From Bradyrhizobium diazoefficiens (lineage in GTDB: Bacteria; Pseudomonadota; Alphaproteobacteria; Rhizobiales; Xanthobacteraceae): DNA of 64,000 nt. A program made the position numbers and the translations under genes. The notes under the pieces were generated by a model. It was not told the origin of the DNA. It searched no databases and was given only the letters and a program-made list of their open reading frames with translations. Positions within the stretch are counted from its first letter, which is position 1. Every line of letters starts with the position of its first letter. Positions 16,667 to 25,157 of the stretch are shown piece by piece. Location: positions 6,538,501 through 6,602,500 of the forward strand of contig NZ_CP067102.1 of the NCBI RefSeq assembly GCF_016616885.1, read 5' to 3'.

Positions 16667-17836
16667 CTACTCCGCCAGCGCCTTCATCTCCTTGTAGAGA
16701 TCGGACTTGCCTTCGAAACCGATGCCCGGGAGATCCGGCATGGTGATGTGGCCGTTCTCGACACGGACGCCGTCGGGGAAGCCGCCGTAGGGCTGGAACA
16801 GGTCGGGGTAGCTTTCGTTGCCGCCGAGGCCTAAGCCGGCTGCGATGTTGAGCGACATCTGGTGGCCGCCGTGCGGGATGCAGCGGCTGGGCGACCAGCC
16901 GTAGGTCTTCAGCACGTCCAGCGTGCGCTGGTATTCGCACAGGCCGTAGGACAGCGCGCAGTCGAATTGCAGCCAGTCGCGGTCGGGGCGCATGCCGGCG
17001 TAGCGGATCAGGTTGCGCGCGTCCTGGTGGCTGAAGAGATTCTCGCCTGTCGCCATCGGACCCGGATAGAACTCTGCGAGTGCGGCCTGCAGCGCGTAGT
17101 CGAGGGGATCGCCAACTTCCTCGTACCAGAACAGCGGATAATCGCGCAGCATTTTTGCGTAGGCGATGCCGGTCTCGAGATTGAAGCGGCCGTTGGCGTC
17201 GACGGCGAGCTGCGCGTCCTTGCCGATCTCCTTCAGCACCGCCTCGATGCGGGTGCGGTCCTCGCCGATATCAGCGCCGCCGATCTTCATCTTGACGACG
17301 TTGTAGCCGCGATCGAGATAGCCGCGCATCTCGCCGCGCAGCATCGAGAGATCCTTGCCGGGATAGTAGTAGCCGCCGGCGGCGTAGACGAACACGCGCG
17401 GATTGGCTGCGACGCCGTGACGCTCGGCGAGCAGGCGGAACAGCGGCTTGCCCGCGATCTTCGCCACCGCATCCCACACCGCCATGTCGATGGTGCCGAC
17501 CGCAACCGAGCGCTCGCCATGGCCGCCCGGCTTCTCATTGGTCATCATCGCGCCCCAGACCTTGTCGGGGTCGAGATTGTCACCGGCAGCATTCAGCAGG
17601 GACTTCGGATCGGCTTCCGTGATGCGCGAGGCAAAGCGCTCGCGGATCAGGCCGCCCTGCCCGTAGCGGCCGTTGGAGTTGAAGCCGTAGCCGACGACGC
17701 GCTTGCCGTCGCGGACGACATCGGTGACGACCGCAACGAGGCTCGTCGTCATCTTGGTGAAGTCGATATAGGCGTTGCGGATCGGCGATGAGATCGGTTT
17801 GGTGATCTCGCGAACGTCGACGATGCGGACGGACAT
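16667..17836 (-). CDS. tarD: D-tartrate dehydratase (enolase superfamily, mandelate racemase subgroup)
   Basis: The 389-residue product matches the structurally characterised Bradyrhizobium japonicum D-tartrate dehydratase in length and in every functional position I can check. The KxK motif VKMKIGG places Lys182 and Lys184, with Lys184 the catalytic base. Mg2+ ligands are Asp213 (AVDANGRF), Glu239 (FWYEE) and Glu265 (ATGEN). The general acid/base is His322 (RCIPHGGHQ). The enzyme removes water from D-tartrate to give oxaloacetate. The start ATG lies 20 bp from a family A repeat. It is downstream of, and co-oriented with, the amidase-gpx-DUF3297 operon. No tartrate transporter is adjacent. 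Confidence 0.95.
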   Translation of the reverse strand: MSVRIVDVREITKPISSPIRNAYIDFTKMTTSLVAVVTDVVRDGKRVVGYGFNSNGRYGQGGLIRERFASRITEADPKSLLNAAGDNLDPDKVWGAMMTNEKPGGHGERSVAVGTIDMAVWDAVAKIAGKPLFRLLAERHGVAANPRVFVYAAGGYYYPGKDLSMLRGEMRGYLDRGYNVVKMKIGGADIGEDRTRIEAVLKEIGKDAQLAVDANGRFNLETGIAYAKMLRDYPLFWYEEVGDPLDYALQAALAEFYPGPMATGENLFSHQDARNLIRYAGMRPDRDWLQFDCALSYGLCEYQRTLDVLKTYGWSPSRCIPHGGHQMSLNIAAGLGLGGNESYPDLFQPYGGFPDGVRVENGHITMPDLPGIGFEGKSDLYKEMKALAE

Positions 17837-17856
17837 GGGGGTGGCCTTTCACTTTC

Positions 17857-17942
17857 GTCATTGCGAGCGAAGCGAAGCAATCCAGAGTGTCACCGTGGAA
17901 ATGGTCTGGATTGCTTCGTCGCAAGGGCTCCTCGCAATGACG
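17857..17942. repeat. Palindromic repeat element, family A, copy 4
   Basis: Arms are GTCATTGCGAGCGAAGCGAA with GCAATCCAGA on the left and TCTGGATTGCTTCG with CTCGCAATGAC on the right. It sits 20 bp upstream of the D-tartrate dehydratase start, so it will be in the untranslated leader if that gene is read from upstream. Confidence 0.85.
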
Positions 17943-17983
17943 AGGAGAGGGAGAGCGCGCGCCCCTCGCAATGACGAGGAGAG
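17931..17983 (+). repeat. Direct repeat of element-A end
   Basis: The 19-bp string CTCGCAATGACGAGGAGAG occurs at 17931-17949, as the right end of the palindromic element and its flank, and again at 17965-17983. Fifteen bases separate them. This looks like a local duplication or a relic of a second, truncated element. Confidence 0.75.
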
Positions 17984-18001
17984 AGTGTCTGCGCGGCGCG
18001 C

Positions 18002-18244
18002 TTATTTCTTATCCCTGAAATACGGCTCGACCGGACCGTGCACCTTGATGGTCAGCGGGTTGCCGTAGCGGTCCTTGGCATTGCCGGCGGTGACGCGGAC
18101 CCAGCCTTCGCTGATGCAGTACTCCTCGACATTGGTCTTCTCGATGCCCTTGAAGCGGATGCCCACGTCGCGCGACAGGATGTCGGCGTTGTAATAGGGG
18201 CTGTTGGGGTCGACCGACAGGCGGTCGGGAAATTCGTCGCTCAT
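18002..18244 (-). CDS. DUF3297 family protein
   Basis: A small 80-residue protein. The core FPDRLSVDPNSPYYNADILS and VGIRFKGIEKTNVEEYCISE is the DUF3297 signature, a proteobacterial family of unknown function. The start at 18244 (MSDEFPDRL) is chosen because relatives begin MSD..PDRLSV. An alternative ATG at 18259 would overlap the glutathione peroxidase stop as ATGA and add MSETI. Either start makes it the last gene of an amidase-gpx-DUF3297 operon. The protein has no membrane segment or signal and looks like a basic cytosolic beta-rich domain. Confidence 0.85.
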   Translation of the reverse strand: MSDEFPDRLSVDPNSPYYNADILSRDVGIRFKGIEKTNVEEYCISEGWVRVTAGNAKDRYGNPLTIKVHGPVEPYFRDKK

Positions 18245-18255
18245 GATTGTCTCGC

Positions 18256-18732
18256 TCATAACAGGGTCTCGATCTTCTGCCGCAATCCTTCCGGCCGCGC
18301 AGTCGGCGCGTAGCGCGCGATCACGTGGCCGGCACGGTCCACCAGGAATTTGGTGAAATTCCATTTGATGGAGGCGCCCAACAGGCCGGATTGCTGGCGT
18401 TTCAGGTACTCATACAAGGGGTGCGCGTGGGCGCCGTTGACGTCGATCTTCTCGAACAGCGGAAAGGTGACATCGTAGTTGGTGGAGCAGAAGGTCTGGA
18501 TCTCGGCTGCCTGCCCCGGCTCCTGCGCGCCGAACTGGTTGCAGGGAAAGCCGAGCACCGAGAAGCCGCGCGGCGACAGATCGCGATGCAGATCCTCCAG
18601 CCCGCGATATTGCGGCGTGAAGCCGCATTTGCTCGCGGTGTTGACGATCAGCAGCACCTGTCCTTCGAACTGGCGCATCGGCACCTCGTCGCCGGCAAGC
18701 GAATTGGCCTTGAAGTCGTAAATCGCGGACAT
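18256..18732 (-). CDS. Glutathione peroxidase (Cys type)
   Basis: A 158-residue thioredoxin-fold peroxidase. The peroxidatic site is NTASKCGFTPQ (Cys about residue 36, in place of selenocysteine). The rest of the catalytic tetrad is visible as Gln in GFPCNQFGAQEPG and Trp-Asn in IKWNFTKFLVD. The motif LGFPCNQF is the family signature. It reduces hydrogen peroxide or lipid peroxides, in bacteria often with thioredoxin rather than glutathione. ATG 18732 lies 2 bp after the amidase stop, so translation is probably coupled. The extended upstream frame is the amidase gene in another phase and is not coding for this protein. Confidence 0.93.
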   Translation of the reverse strand: MSAIYDFKANSLAGDEVPMRQFEGQVLLIVNTASKCGFTPQYRGLEDLHRDLSPRGFSVLGFPCNQFGAQEPGQAAEIQTFCSTNYDVTFPLFEKIDVNGAHAHPLYEYLKRQQSGLLGASIKWNFTKFLVDRAGHVIARYAPTARPEGLRQKIETLL

Positions 18733-18734
18733 CG

Positions 18735-20135
18735 CTAACCCACGGGGTCGATCGGCGACGGCGGCACGCCGCCCGCCTCGATCGCTTCGCCTGCGAGCAG
18801 ACACAGATCCTCGCGATAGCGGCCGGAGACGATCTGCACGCCGACCGGAATCTTGCCGACGAGGCCGGTCGAGACCACGAGGCCCGGCAGCCCCATGAAG
18901 GGCGTCGCGATCTGCGGCAGCTGCGCCTCCCAGACGCGCTCGAAGGAGGCGGCGTCCTTGCGGTCGAGATGATCGGGGAACGGCAGCTCGCCGGAGACCG
19001 GCGTCAGCACCACGGCGTATTTTTCGAAGAACAGCATCCAGTCGCGGGTCAGCGTGGCGCGGCGGGTCAGCGCCTGCGCGTAATTCGCCTGGTCCATCGG
19101 CGTGACCTTGGCGCGGTTGCCGCGCAGGCACGCCAGTGCACCGGGATCGCCCTCGCGCTCGGCCATTTCGAGCTGCGCGTCATAGGCATCGCCGAGCCAG
19201 AGCTTGCGCTGCCACTCGACCGCTTCACGCATCGGCGGGGTGTTCTCGATCACTTCGACGGTCCAGCCGGCACGCTCCAGCCGCTTGCCGGCGTCGGTCA
19301 CGGCCGCCTTCACCTCTGGCGTGGTCTCAAGACCGTCCGGCTTGAGGCAGAGCGCCGCGCGCTTCGGCACTGCCGGGCCTTCCAGCGGCGCCGGCACATA
19401 CCAGGGATCGCGCACGTCGCGAGCGGACATGGCGGCGAGCGAAATCCTGAGATCATTGACGGTGCGCGCCAGCGGGCCCGAGACCGCCATGATCTGCGGC
19501 CCGATCGGGCGCTCCGGCAGCGCCGGGTTGAAGGCGGGGATACGGCCCAAGGTCGGGCGCAGGCCGTGCACGCCGCAGGCATAGGCAGGATAGCGGATCG
19601 AGCCGGCGATGTCGGTGCCGTGGGCGATGTGGCCGATACCGGCCGCGACCGCCGAGCCGGCGCCGCCGGACGAGCCGCCCGGGGTCAGCGCGGCGTCGCG
19701 CGGGTTCTTGGTGTCGCCATGGACGAGATTGGTGGTGAACCAGCGATAGGAGAAGGCCGGGCAATTGGTGCGGCCGAGCAGGACGGCGCCGGATTTGCGG
19801 AAATTGGCGACCACCGGATTGTCCTCGCGCGCGATCAGGTCGCGCTGGAGCTTGAGGCCATTGGTGGTGGCAAAGCCTTCCTGGTCGACATTGGCCTTGA
19901 TGGTGACGGGCACGCCCGCGAGCACGCCGGGGTCCTCGCCCCTGGCAATGGCGGCATCGACGGCATCAGCCTGCTTGAGCACGTCCTCGGGCCGGTGGTC
20001 GATCACGGCGTTGAGCTTGGGATTGACGGCGTCCAGGCGGTCGAGGCCGGCCTTCGCCGCCTCCCGGGCGGACACCTTCTTGGACCTGACGAGGGTGGCG
20101 AGGTCGGCAGCCGACAGGCGCCAGAGATCTTGCAT
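18735..20135 (-). CDS. Amidase (amidase signature family)
   Basis: A 466-residue enzyme with the Ser-Ser-Lys triad of the amidase signature family. The Lys is in GVPVTIKANVDQ (about residue 79). The cis-Ser lies in TPGGSSGGAGSAVAAG and the nucleophilic Ser in GTDIAGSIRYPA. The family hydrolyses amides (aliphatic, aryl or peptide amides) or acts in GatA; no gatB or gatC gene is near and residues after the core differ, so it is a catabolic-type amidase of unknown substrate. First gene of a three-gene operon with gpx and DUF3297. Confidence 0.9.
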   Translation of the reverse strand: MQDLWRLSAADLATLVRSKKVSAREAAKAGLDRLDAVNPKLNAVIDHRPEDVLKQADAVDAAIARGEDPGVLAGVPVTIKANVDQEGFATTNGLKLQRDLIAREDNPVVANFRKSGAVLLGRTNCPAFSYRWFTTNLVHGDTKNPRDAALTPGGSSGGAGSAVAAGIGHIAHGTDIAGSIRYPAYACGVHGLRPTLGRIPAFNPALPERPIGPQIMAVSGPLARTVNDLRISLAAMSARDVRDPWYVPAPLEGPAVPKRAALCLKPDGLETTPEVKAAVTDAGKRLERAGWTVEVIENTPPMREAVEWQRKLWLGDAYDAQLEMAEREGDPGALACLRGNRAKVTPMDQANYAQALTRRATLTRDWMLFFEKYAVVLTPVSGELPFPDHLDRKDAASFERVWEAQLPQIATPFMGLPGLVVSTGLVGKIPVGVQIVSGRYREDLCLLAGEAIEAGGVPPSPIDPVG

Positions 20136-20215
20136 GGCTTGCTCCGTATGACCGGCGTCTTTTAGCGCCGGGAACGCAGCAAAGCCATGCGGATTTCGCA
20201 GGGATGAAGAGCGGG

Positions 20216-20473
20216 TTAGTGCTTCGTCGCCGACTGGTCGGGCATGTCCAGCAGCGCCTCGGTGAAGGGGAATTCCAGCACGATGTCCCCCTCGACGTCG
20301 GTCACCTCGATGACCGCCTCCATCAGCGCCGGCTGGGCGCCTTCGGACTTCACCACCTCCAGGATCATCTGGCGGGCGACCTCCCAGGCGCGATCTGGGT
20401 TGCGCAGGTCCTCTCCCTCAGGATCCACGATCAATTCATCGCCGATGCGGGTGTTGAAGAAATATTTGGGCAT
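20216..20473 (-). CDS. DUF6894-like small protein
   Basis: An 85-residue product from ATG 20473; a GTG one codon upstream is also possible. It begins MPKYFFNTRIGDELIVDPEG and continues DLRNPDRAWEVARQMILEVV. This is the layout of the short DUF6894 proteins abundant in Bradyrhizobium ('MPrYFF.....G......D.eG'). The C-terminal half is acidic (VIEVTDVEGDIVLEFPFTEA). Cytosolic, function unknown. It is divergent from pqqA with about 250 bp between them and is not in an obvious operon. Confidence 0.75.
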   Translation of the reverse strand: MPKYFFNTRIGDELIVDPEGEDLRNPDRAWEVARQMILEVVKSEGAQPALMEAVIEVTDVEGDIVLEFPFTEALLDMPDQSATKH

Positions 20474-20724
20474 CACGAGATCCAGCTAGAGGCGCCTGTA
20501 CCGGATTGAAAGCTGCACTGCACTCACAACTGCTTTATCAGGACAGGGTTCGCGACCGAATGCGCCAAGCGCAAGGCTGTATCGCCAGAAAGTGGAGTTC
20601 CACGCGTATTTTTTCGCGGCGCAACATGCCCACTCTCGGGAAAATTTCACTGGCGAACTTCTGCGCCCGCAGTACTTTAACTCTTGGGCGTAAACGTCCG
20701 AAATCGGGAAAATGGAGAGCCAAA

Positions 20725-20805
20725 ATGGCCTGGAAAGCCCCCAAGATCGTCGAAGTGCCCTGCGGCATGGAAATCAACATGTATGTGAGCGCCACCCGCA
20801 AGTAA
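20725..20805 (+). CDS. pqqA: PqqA, pyrroloquinoline quinone precursor peptide
   Basis: A 26-residue peptide (MAWKAPKIVEVPCGMEINMY, then VSATRK). Glu16 and Tyr20, the two residues that PqqE cross-links to start PQQ synthesis, are at their canonical positions in the C-G-M-E-I-N-M-Y core. GGAGAG sits 7-12 bases upstream as ribosome-binding site. It is the first gene of the pqqABCDE cluster. A 6-bp hairpin lies between it and pqqB. Confidence 0.97.
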   Translation: MAWKAPKIVEVPCGMEINMYVSATRK

Positions 20806-20855
20806 GCGGTTGGTGAGTACGCGTTCTGCGCAGGTGGGTCGTTCGGTCACGATCG

Positions 20856-20874
20856 GTTTCCGACTGATGGAAAC
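20856..20874 (+). promoter_or_regulatory. Inverted repeat between pqqA and pqqB
   Basis: GTTTCC (20856-20861) and GGAAAC (20869-20874) form a perfect 6-bp stem with a 7-base loop, about 50 bp after the pqqA stop. No U-run follows, so it is not a standard terminator. It may stabilise a short pqqA transcript or slow read-through into pqqB. Confidence 0.35.
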
Positions 20875-20922
20875 TGTGTTGGCCTAGATCCACCTGGCGA
20901 CGTTGCCTCCAGGAGACGGATC

Positions 20923-21852
20923 ATGCTTCGCGTCGTCGTCCTGGGCGCCGGGGCCGGCGGCGGAGTCCCGCAATGGAATTGCGGTTGCGAGGGCTGCCGG
21001 GCGGCCCGTAGCCACGGCCACGAGCTTTATCGAACCCAGGCCTCGGTCGCCTTCAGCGGCGACGGCGAGCACTGGTTCCTGATCAACGCCTCGCCCGACC
21101 TTCGCCAGCAATTGAATGCCACGCCGCGGCTGCATCCCAAGGCCGGCGCGTTGCGCCATACGCCTGTCGCAGGCGTGATCCTGACCAACAGCGAAGTGGA
21201 TGCGGTCGCGGGGCTGCTGTCGATGCGCGAGGGCTCGCCCTTCACGGTCTATGCGCATGAGAAGGTGCTGGCGATCCTGGCCAGCAACAGCATCTTCAAC
21301 GTGCTGAACGAGAAGAACGTCAAGCGCCAGCCGATTTTGATCCGCGAGCCGTTCGAACCGCGATTGCCTGACGGTGCGCGCTCAGGCCTCGAAGTTCTAC
21401 CCTTCGCCGTGCCGGGCAAGTCGGCCTGGTACCTCGAAGGCAAGGCGCACCCCGGCGGCGAGAGCGGCGACGGTGATACGCTGGGCCTGAAGATCACCGA
21501 CAAAGCCAGCGGCAAGGCCTTCTATTTCATCGCCGCCTGTGCCGAGGTGACCGATGCGCTCAAGGCCGAGATTGACGGCGCCGCACTGGTGTTCTTCGAC
21601 GGCACGGTCTGGCAGGATGACGAGATGATCAAGGCTGGCCTCGGCCACAAGACCGGCAAGAGCATGGGCCACGTCGCGATGTCCGGTCATGATGGCGCGA
21701 TTGCGCGGCTGGCCGATCTCACTATCGGCAGGAAGATGTTTCTGCATATCAATAACTCGAATCCGGCGCTGCTGCCCGCCTCCCCCGAGCGCAAAGCCGC
21801 TGAAGATGCGGGATGGCAGATACCCGCCGACGGAACGGAGATCGTGCTGTGA
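20923..21852 (+). CDS. pqqB: PqqB, PQQ biosynthesis metallo-hydrolase-fold protein
   Basis: The 309-residue protein has the metallo-beta-lactamase fold. It opens MLRVVVLGAGAGGGVPQWNC with a Cys pair in GCEGC that can bind Zn. It also contains LINASPDLRQQL and, near the end, KSMGHVAMSGHDGAIARL and FLHINNSNPAL. PqqB is proposed to oxidise a tyrosine-derived intermediate before the PqqC step. AGGAG precedes the ATG at good spacing. Its stop overlaps the GTG start of pqqC (GTGA). Confidence 0.97.
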   Translation: MLRVVVLGAGAGGGVPQWNCGCEGCRAARSHGHELYRTQASVAFSGDGEHWFLINASPDLRQQLNATPRLHPKAGALRHTPVAGVILTNSEVDAVAGLLSMREGSPFTVYAHEKVLAILASNSIFNVLNEKNVKRQPILIREPFEPRLPDGARSGLEVLPFAVPGKSAWYLEGKAHPGGESGDGDTLGLKITDKASGKAFYFIAACAEVTDALKAEIDGAALVFFDGTVWQDDEMIKAGLGHKTGKSMGHVAMSGHDGAIARLADLTIGRKMFLHINNSNPALLPASPERKAAEDAGWQIPADGTEIVL

Positions 21853-22643
21853 ATGCCGCGTCCATGACTGGCAAGACACTGACTGGAATGACTGCGCTCT
21901 CGGTCGGCAAGGACATCAGGCTCAACTCGGCAGAGGAGCTGGAGGCGACGTTGCGCCACATCGGCGCCACGCGCTATCACAGCCTGCATCCGTTCCATAA
22001 GCTCCTGCACGGCGGCAAGCTCAACAAGGGCCAGGTGCAGGCCTGGGCGCTGAACCGCTACTATTACCAGAGCACGATCCCGATCAAGGACGCGGTCGTG
22101 ATCTCGCGCTTCCGCGACCGCGCCACGCGGCTGGAATGGCGCCACCGCATCGAGGATCATGACGGCGATGTTGGCAGCGAGGGCGGCATCGAGCGCTGGC
22201 TCAAGCTGACCGAAGGCCTCGGTCTCGACACGGCCTATGTGGAATCGACCGAAGGCATTTTGCCGGCGACGCGCTTTGCGGTGGAGGCCTATGTCCACTA
22301 CTGCCGCGAAAAAAGCCCGCTGGAGGCGATCGCGTCCTCGCTGACCGAATTGTTCGCGCCGAACCTGCACGAGGAACGCATCTCCGGCATGCTGGAGCAT
22401 TACGACTTCGTCAACCCTGACATCATGAGCTATTTCAAGCGCCGGCTGGCGCAGGCGCCGCGCGATGCCGGCTTTGCGCTCGACTATGTCAAGGCGCATG
22501 CCACGACGCCGGAGCAGCGCGCGCAGGTCTGCAACGCGCTGATCTTCAAGACCAACGTGCTGTGGGTGCAGCTCGACGCGCTCCAGCACGCCTATGTCGA
22601 AGGCAACATTCCGCCGGGCGCGTTCGTGCCCAAAGCGAGCTGA
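21849..22643 (+). CDS. pqqC: PqqC, PQQ synthase
   Basis: PqqC catalyses the final ring closure and eight-electron oxidation to PQQ. The helical-bundle sequence is clear: RYHSLHPFHKLLHGGKLNKG, QAWALNRYYYQSTIPIKDAV, RHRIEDHDGD and LTELFAPNLHEERISGMLEH. The start is taken as GTG 21849, overlapping the pqqB stop as GTGA with GGAG eight bases upstream. ATG 21864 is an alternative that removes five residues. The protein is then 264 residues, normal for the family. Twelve bases separate it from pqqD. Confidence 0.96.
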   Translation: MNAASMTGKTLTGMTALSVGKDIRLNSAEELEATLRHIGATRYHSLHPFHKLLHGGKLNKGQVQAWALNRYYYQSTIPIKDAVVISRFRDRATRLEWRHRIEDHDGDVGSEGGIERWLKLTEGLGLDTAYVESTEGILPATRFAVEAYVHYCREKSPLEAIASSLTELFAPNLHEERISGMLEHYDFVNPDIMSYFKRRLAQAPRDAGFALDYVKAHATTPEQRAQVCNALIFKTNVLWVQLDALQHAYVEGNIPPGAFVPKAS

Positions 22644-22655
22644 GGGACAAGAGCA

Positions 22656-22967
22656 ATGGCCGGGCCGCGGAACATCAGCGTCAGCGAGGCAAGCCGCCCC
22701 GTGCTGCCGCGGCACGCCAAGCTGAAATACGACGAGACGCGGAAAGTCTGGGTGATCCTGGCGCCGGAACGCGTGCTGGCGCCGGACGAGATCGCAGTCG
22801 AGGTCTTGCAGCTCTGCGACGGCAAGCGCAATGTCGGCGACGTGTCCGATCAGCTGGCTGCGAAATACGCTGCACCCCGCGAGGCGATCCTCGCCGACGT
22901 CATCGTCATGCTGCAGGATCTCGCCGACAAGGGCTTCCTCACCGAAGCCCGGGAGAAGACGCCATGA
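22656..22967 (+). CDS. pqqD: PqqD, PQQ peptide chaperone
   Basis: A 103-residue RiPP recognition element protein that binds PqqA and presents it to the radical SAM enzyme PqqE. Family features are RPVLPRHAKLKYDETRKVWV, LAPERVLAPDEIAVEVLQLC and the C-terminal helix DVIVMLQDLADKGFL. It overlaps pqqE by 4 bp (ATGA), which fits stoichiometric synthesis with its partner. Confidence 0.95.
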   Translation: MAGPRNISVSEASRPVLPRHAKLKYDETRKVWVILAPERVLAPDEIAVEVLQLCDGKRNVGDVSDQLAAKYAAPREAILADVIVMLQDLADKGFLTEAREKTP

Positions 22968-24157
22968 GCGATGTGCTCCCGACCATCCCGCCTGACGCCA
23001 GCGACAGCCTCGCGGTGCTGGAGAAGAGCCGGTCGACCGCGGAGACCTTCGGCATTCCGCTCGCCGTGCTGCTCGAGATCACGCACCGCTGTCCGCTGCA
23101 ATGCCCGTACTGTTCCAATCCCGTCGAGCTCGACCGCTCCGGCAAGGAGCTGACCACGGACGAGTGGAAGAAGGTGCTGAGCGAGCTCGCCGAGATCGGC
23201 GTGCTCCAGGTGCATTTCTCCGGCGGCGAGCCGACGGCGCGAAAGGACCTCGTCGAGCTGGTCAAGCATGCCAGCGACGTCGGCCTCTACACCAACCTCA
23301 TCACCTCGGCCGTGCTGCTGACGCGCGAGCGGCTCAGCGCGTTGGCCGATGCCGGGCTCTGCCACGTCCAGATCTCTTTCCAGGGCATCGAAGAGGGCCC
23401 CGCCGATCGCGTCGCCGGCTACAAGGGCGGTCATCGCAAGAAGCTCGAAGTGGCCAAATGGACGCGCGAGCTCGAATTGCCGCTCACCGTGAATGCGGTG
23501 ATGCATCGGCAGAATCTGCACCAGCTCCCCGACATCATCCAGATGTCGATCGATCTCGATGCCGACCGCTTGGAGGTCGCCAATGTCCAGTACTATGGCT
23601 GGGCGCTGAAGAACCGCGCCGCGCTGATGCCGACGGTGGCGCAGCTCGACGAATGCACTCGCATCGTCGAGGAGGCGCGCGAGCGGCTCAAGGGGACGCT
23701 TGCGATCGACTACGTCGTGCCTGATTATTACGCGCTGCGGCCGAAGAAATGCATGGGCGGCTGGGGCCGGCAGTTCTTCAACATCTCGCCGGCCGGAAAG
23801 GTGCTGCCCTGCCACGCCGCCGAGAGCATCACCGGGCTCGACTTCTTGTCCGTGCGCTCGAACCATTCGATCGCCTGGATCTGGCAGAACTCCGACGCCT
23901 TCAACCGCTATCGCGGCACCGGCTGGATGAAGGAGCCGTGCAAGACCTGCGAATTCCGCGAGATCGATTTCGGCGGCTGCCGCTGCCAGGCCTTTGCGCT
24001 GACCGGCGATGCCGCCAACACCGATCCGGCCTGCGCGCTGTCGCCGCTGCACGAGACCATCTTCAAGCAGGCCGAGCGCGAGGCCGAAGGCGAGACCAAC
24101 CGCTTCGTGTACCGCAATTTCGCCGGCGGCACTCTGGAATCCGAGAATGGTGCCTGA
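22964..24157 (+). CDS. pqqE: PqqE, radical SAM PqqA cross-linking enzyme
   Basis: A 397-residue radical SAM enzyme that joins Glu16 to Tyr20 of PqqA. The CxxxCxxC cluster motif is present as HRCPLQCPYCSNP. SFSGGEPTARKD-like HFSGGEPTARKDLVEL is the SAM-binding GGE motif. The C-terminal SPASM domain has Cys in KKCMGGWG, VLPCHAAESI, PCKTCEFREIDFGGCRCQAF and DPACALSP, matching auxiliary Fe-S clusters. The start is the ATG overlapping the pqqD stop; longer in-frame upstream sequence belongs to pqqC/pqqD read out of phase. Eleven bases of its 3' end overlap the next gene. Confidence 0.97.
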   Translation: MSDVLPTIPPDASDSLAVLEKSRSTAETFGIPLAVLLEITHRCPLQCPYCSNPVELDRSGKELTTDEWKKVLSELAEIGVLQVHFSGGEPTARKDLVELVKHASDVGLYTNLITSAVLLTRERLSALADAGLCHVQISFQGIEEGPADRVAGYKGGHRKKLEVAKWTRELELPLTVNAVMHRQNLHQLPDIIQMSIDLDADRLEVANVQYYGWALKNRAALMPTVAQLDECTRIVEEARERLKGTLAIDYVVPDYYALRPKKCMGGWGRQFFNISPAGKVLPCHAAESITGLDFLSVRSNHSIAWIWQNSDAFNRYRGTGWMKEPCKTCEFREIDFGGCRCQAFALTGDAANTDPACALSPLHETIFKQAEREAEGETNRFVYRNFAGGTLESENGA

Positions 24158-25133
24158 CGCCGACGCGGCCGCATCGGCCAGACGCGCCGATCCCTTTGCG
24201 CCGCTGACCTCTGACATGTTGGACGTCGGCGACGGCCATGAGCTCTATGTCGAGAGCGTCGGCCGCGCTGACGGCATCCCCGCGATCTATCTGCATGGCG
24301 GGCCCGGCAGCGGCTGCCAGCCCGATCATCGCCGCCTTTTTGATCCCGAGCGTATGCACGCGGTGCTGTTCGATCAGCGCGGCTGCGGCCGCAGCCGCCC
24401 CAAAGGATCGCGCGAGCACAACACGACGGCGCACCTAATCGCGGACATGGAGAAGATCCGCGAAAAATTCGGCTTCGACCGTTGGATAGTGGTCGGCGGC
24501 TCCTGGGGCGCGACACTGGCGCTGGCTTATGCGCAGGCTCATCCCGAGCGCGTCTGCGGCATTGCGCTGCGCGCGACTTTTCTCGGCACGCGAGAGGAAG
24601 TCGTGAGCGGCTTCACCTCGCGTCTGGCGCAATTCTATCCCGCGCTCTACGAGGATTTTCTGAGTGTGCTGTCGCCCGAAGAACGGGCCCAGCCGGTGGA
24701 CGCCTATTATCGCCGCATCCTCGACGCCGATCCCGCCGTGCATGGTCCCGCCTCGCGCGCCTGGCACGATACCGAGCGCGCCTTGTCGGAACACAAAGCG
24801 GCCAAGACGCGGATCGACCTGGCGTCACTGAACGTGTGGCGCACGCTGCCGGCGACGCCGTTCATGGAGGCGCACTACTTCGTCAACAATTCCTTCATGA
24901 GCGAGAACCAGCTGTTGCGAAACGCCGGCCGGCTCGAAGGCATTTCCGGCATCATCGTGCAGGGCCGCTACGATCTGTTGTGCCCTCCTGAGACATCTGC
25001 GCGGCTCGCGAAAGTTTGGCCGGGTTCCGAGATTCGGATCGTGGAAGAAGCCGGGCATTCGCTCTATGATGCCGGCGTGAGGGACGCGGTCATGAAGTCG
25101 ATCGCCGACCTCGCGTCGAAGGCCGCGCGTTAA
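24147..25133 (+). CDS. pip: Proline iminopeptidase (S33 alpha/beta hydrolase)
   Basis: The 328-residue cytosolic peptidase removes N-terminal proline. Motifs in order: oxyanion loop YLHGGPGSGCQPDHRRLFDP, FDQRGCGRSRP, the nucleophile elbow GGSWGATLAL, the late Asp in VQGRYDLLCPP and the His in EEAGHSLYD. These are typical S33.001 signatures. It starts inside the last 11 bases of pqqE, so it is part of the pqq transcript. Proteolysis of the modified PqqA peptide is needed in PQQ synthesis, so a peptidase in this operon is suggestive, but in other bacteria that job belongs to metallopeptidases (PqqF or PqqG), and a direct role is inference. Confidence 0.93.
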   Translation: MVPDADAAASARRADPFAPLTSDMLDVGDGHELYVESVGRADGIPAIYLHGGPGSGCQPDHRRLFDPERMHAVLFDQRGCGRSRPKGSREHNTTAHLIADMEKIREKFGFDRWIVVGGSWGATLALAYAQAHPERVCGIALRATFLGTREEVVSGFTSRLAQFYPALYEDFLSVLSPEERAQPVDAYYRRILDADPAVHGPASRAWHDTERALSEHKAAKTRIDLASLNVWRTLPATPFMEAHYFVNNSFMSENQLLRNAGRLEGISGIIVQGRYDLLCPPETSARLAKVWPGSEIRIVEEAGHSLYDAGVRDAVMKSIADLASKAAR

Positions 25134-25157
25134 CGCGCGAAAAAGGACAACAAGAAA

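Noticed and set aside
11356..17942. Regularly repeated palindromes considered as a CRISPR array
   Set aside because: The copies are kilobases apart, are palindromic and variable in length, and no cas genes are present.
18733..19131. N-terminal extension of the glutathione peroxidase frame
   Set aside because: The extra residues come from the amidase gene read in another phase; the family start is MSAIYDFKAN at 18732.
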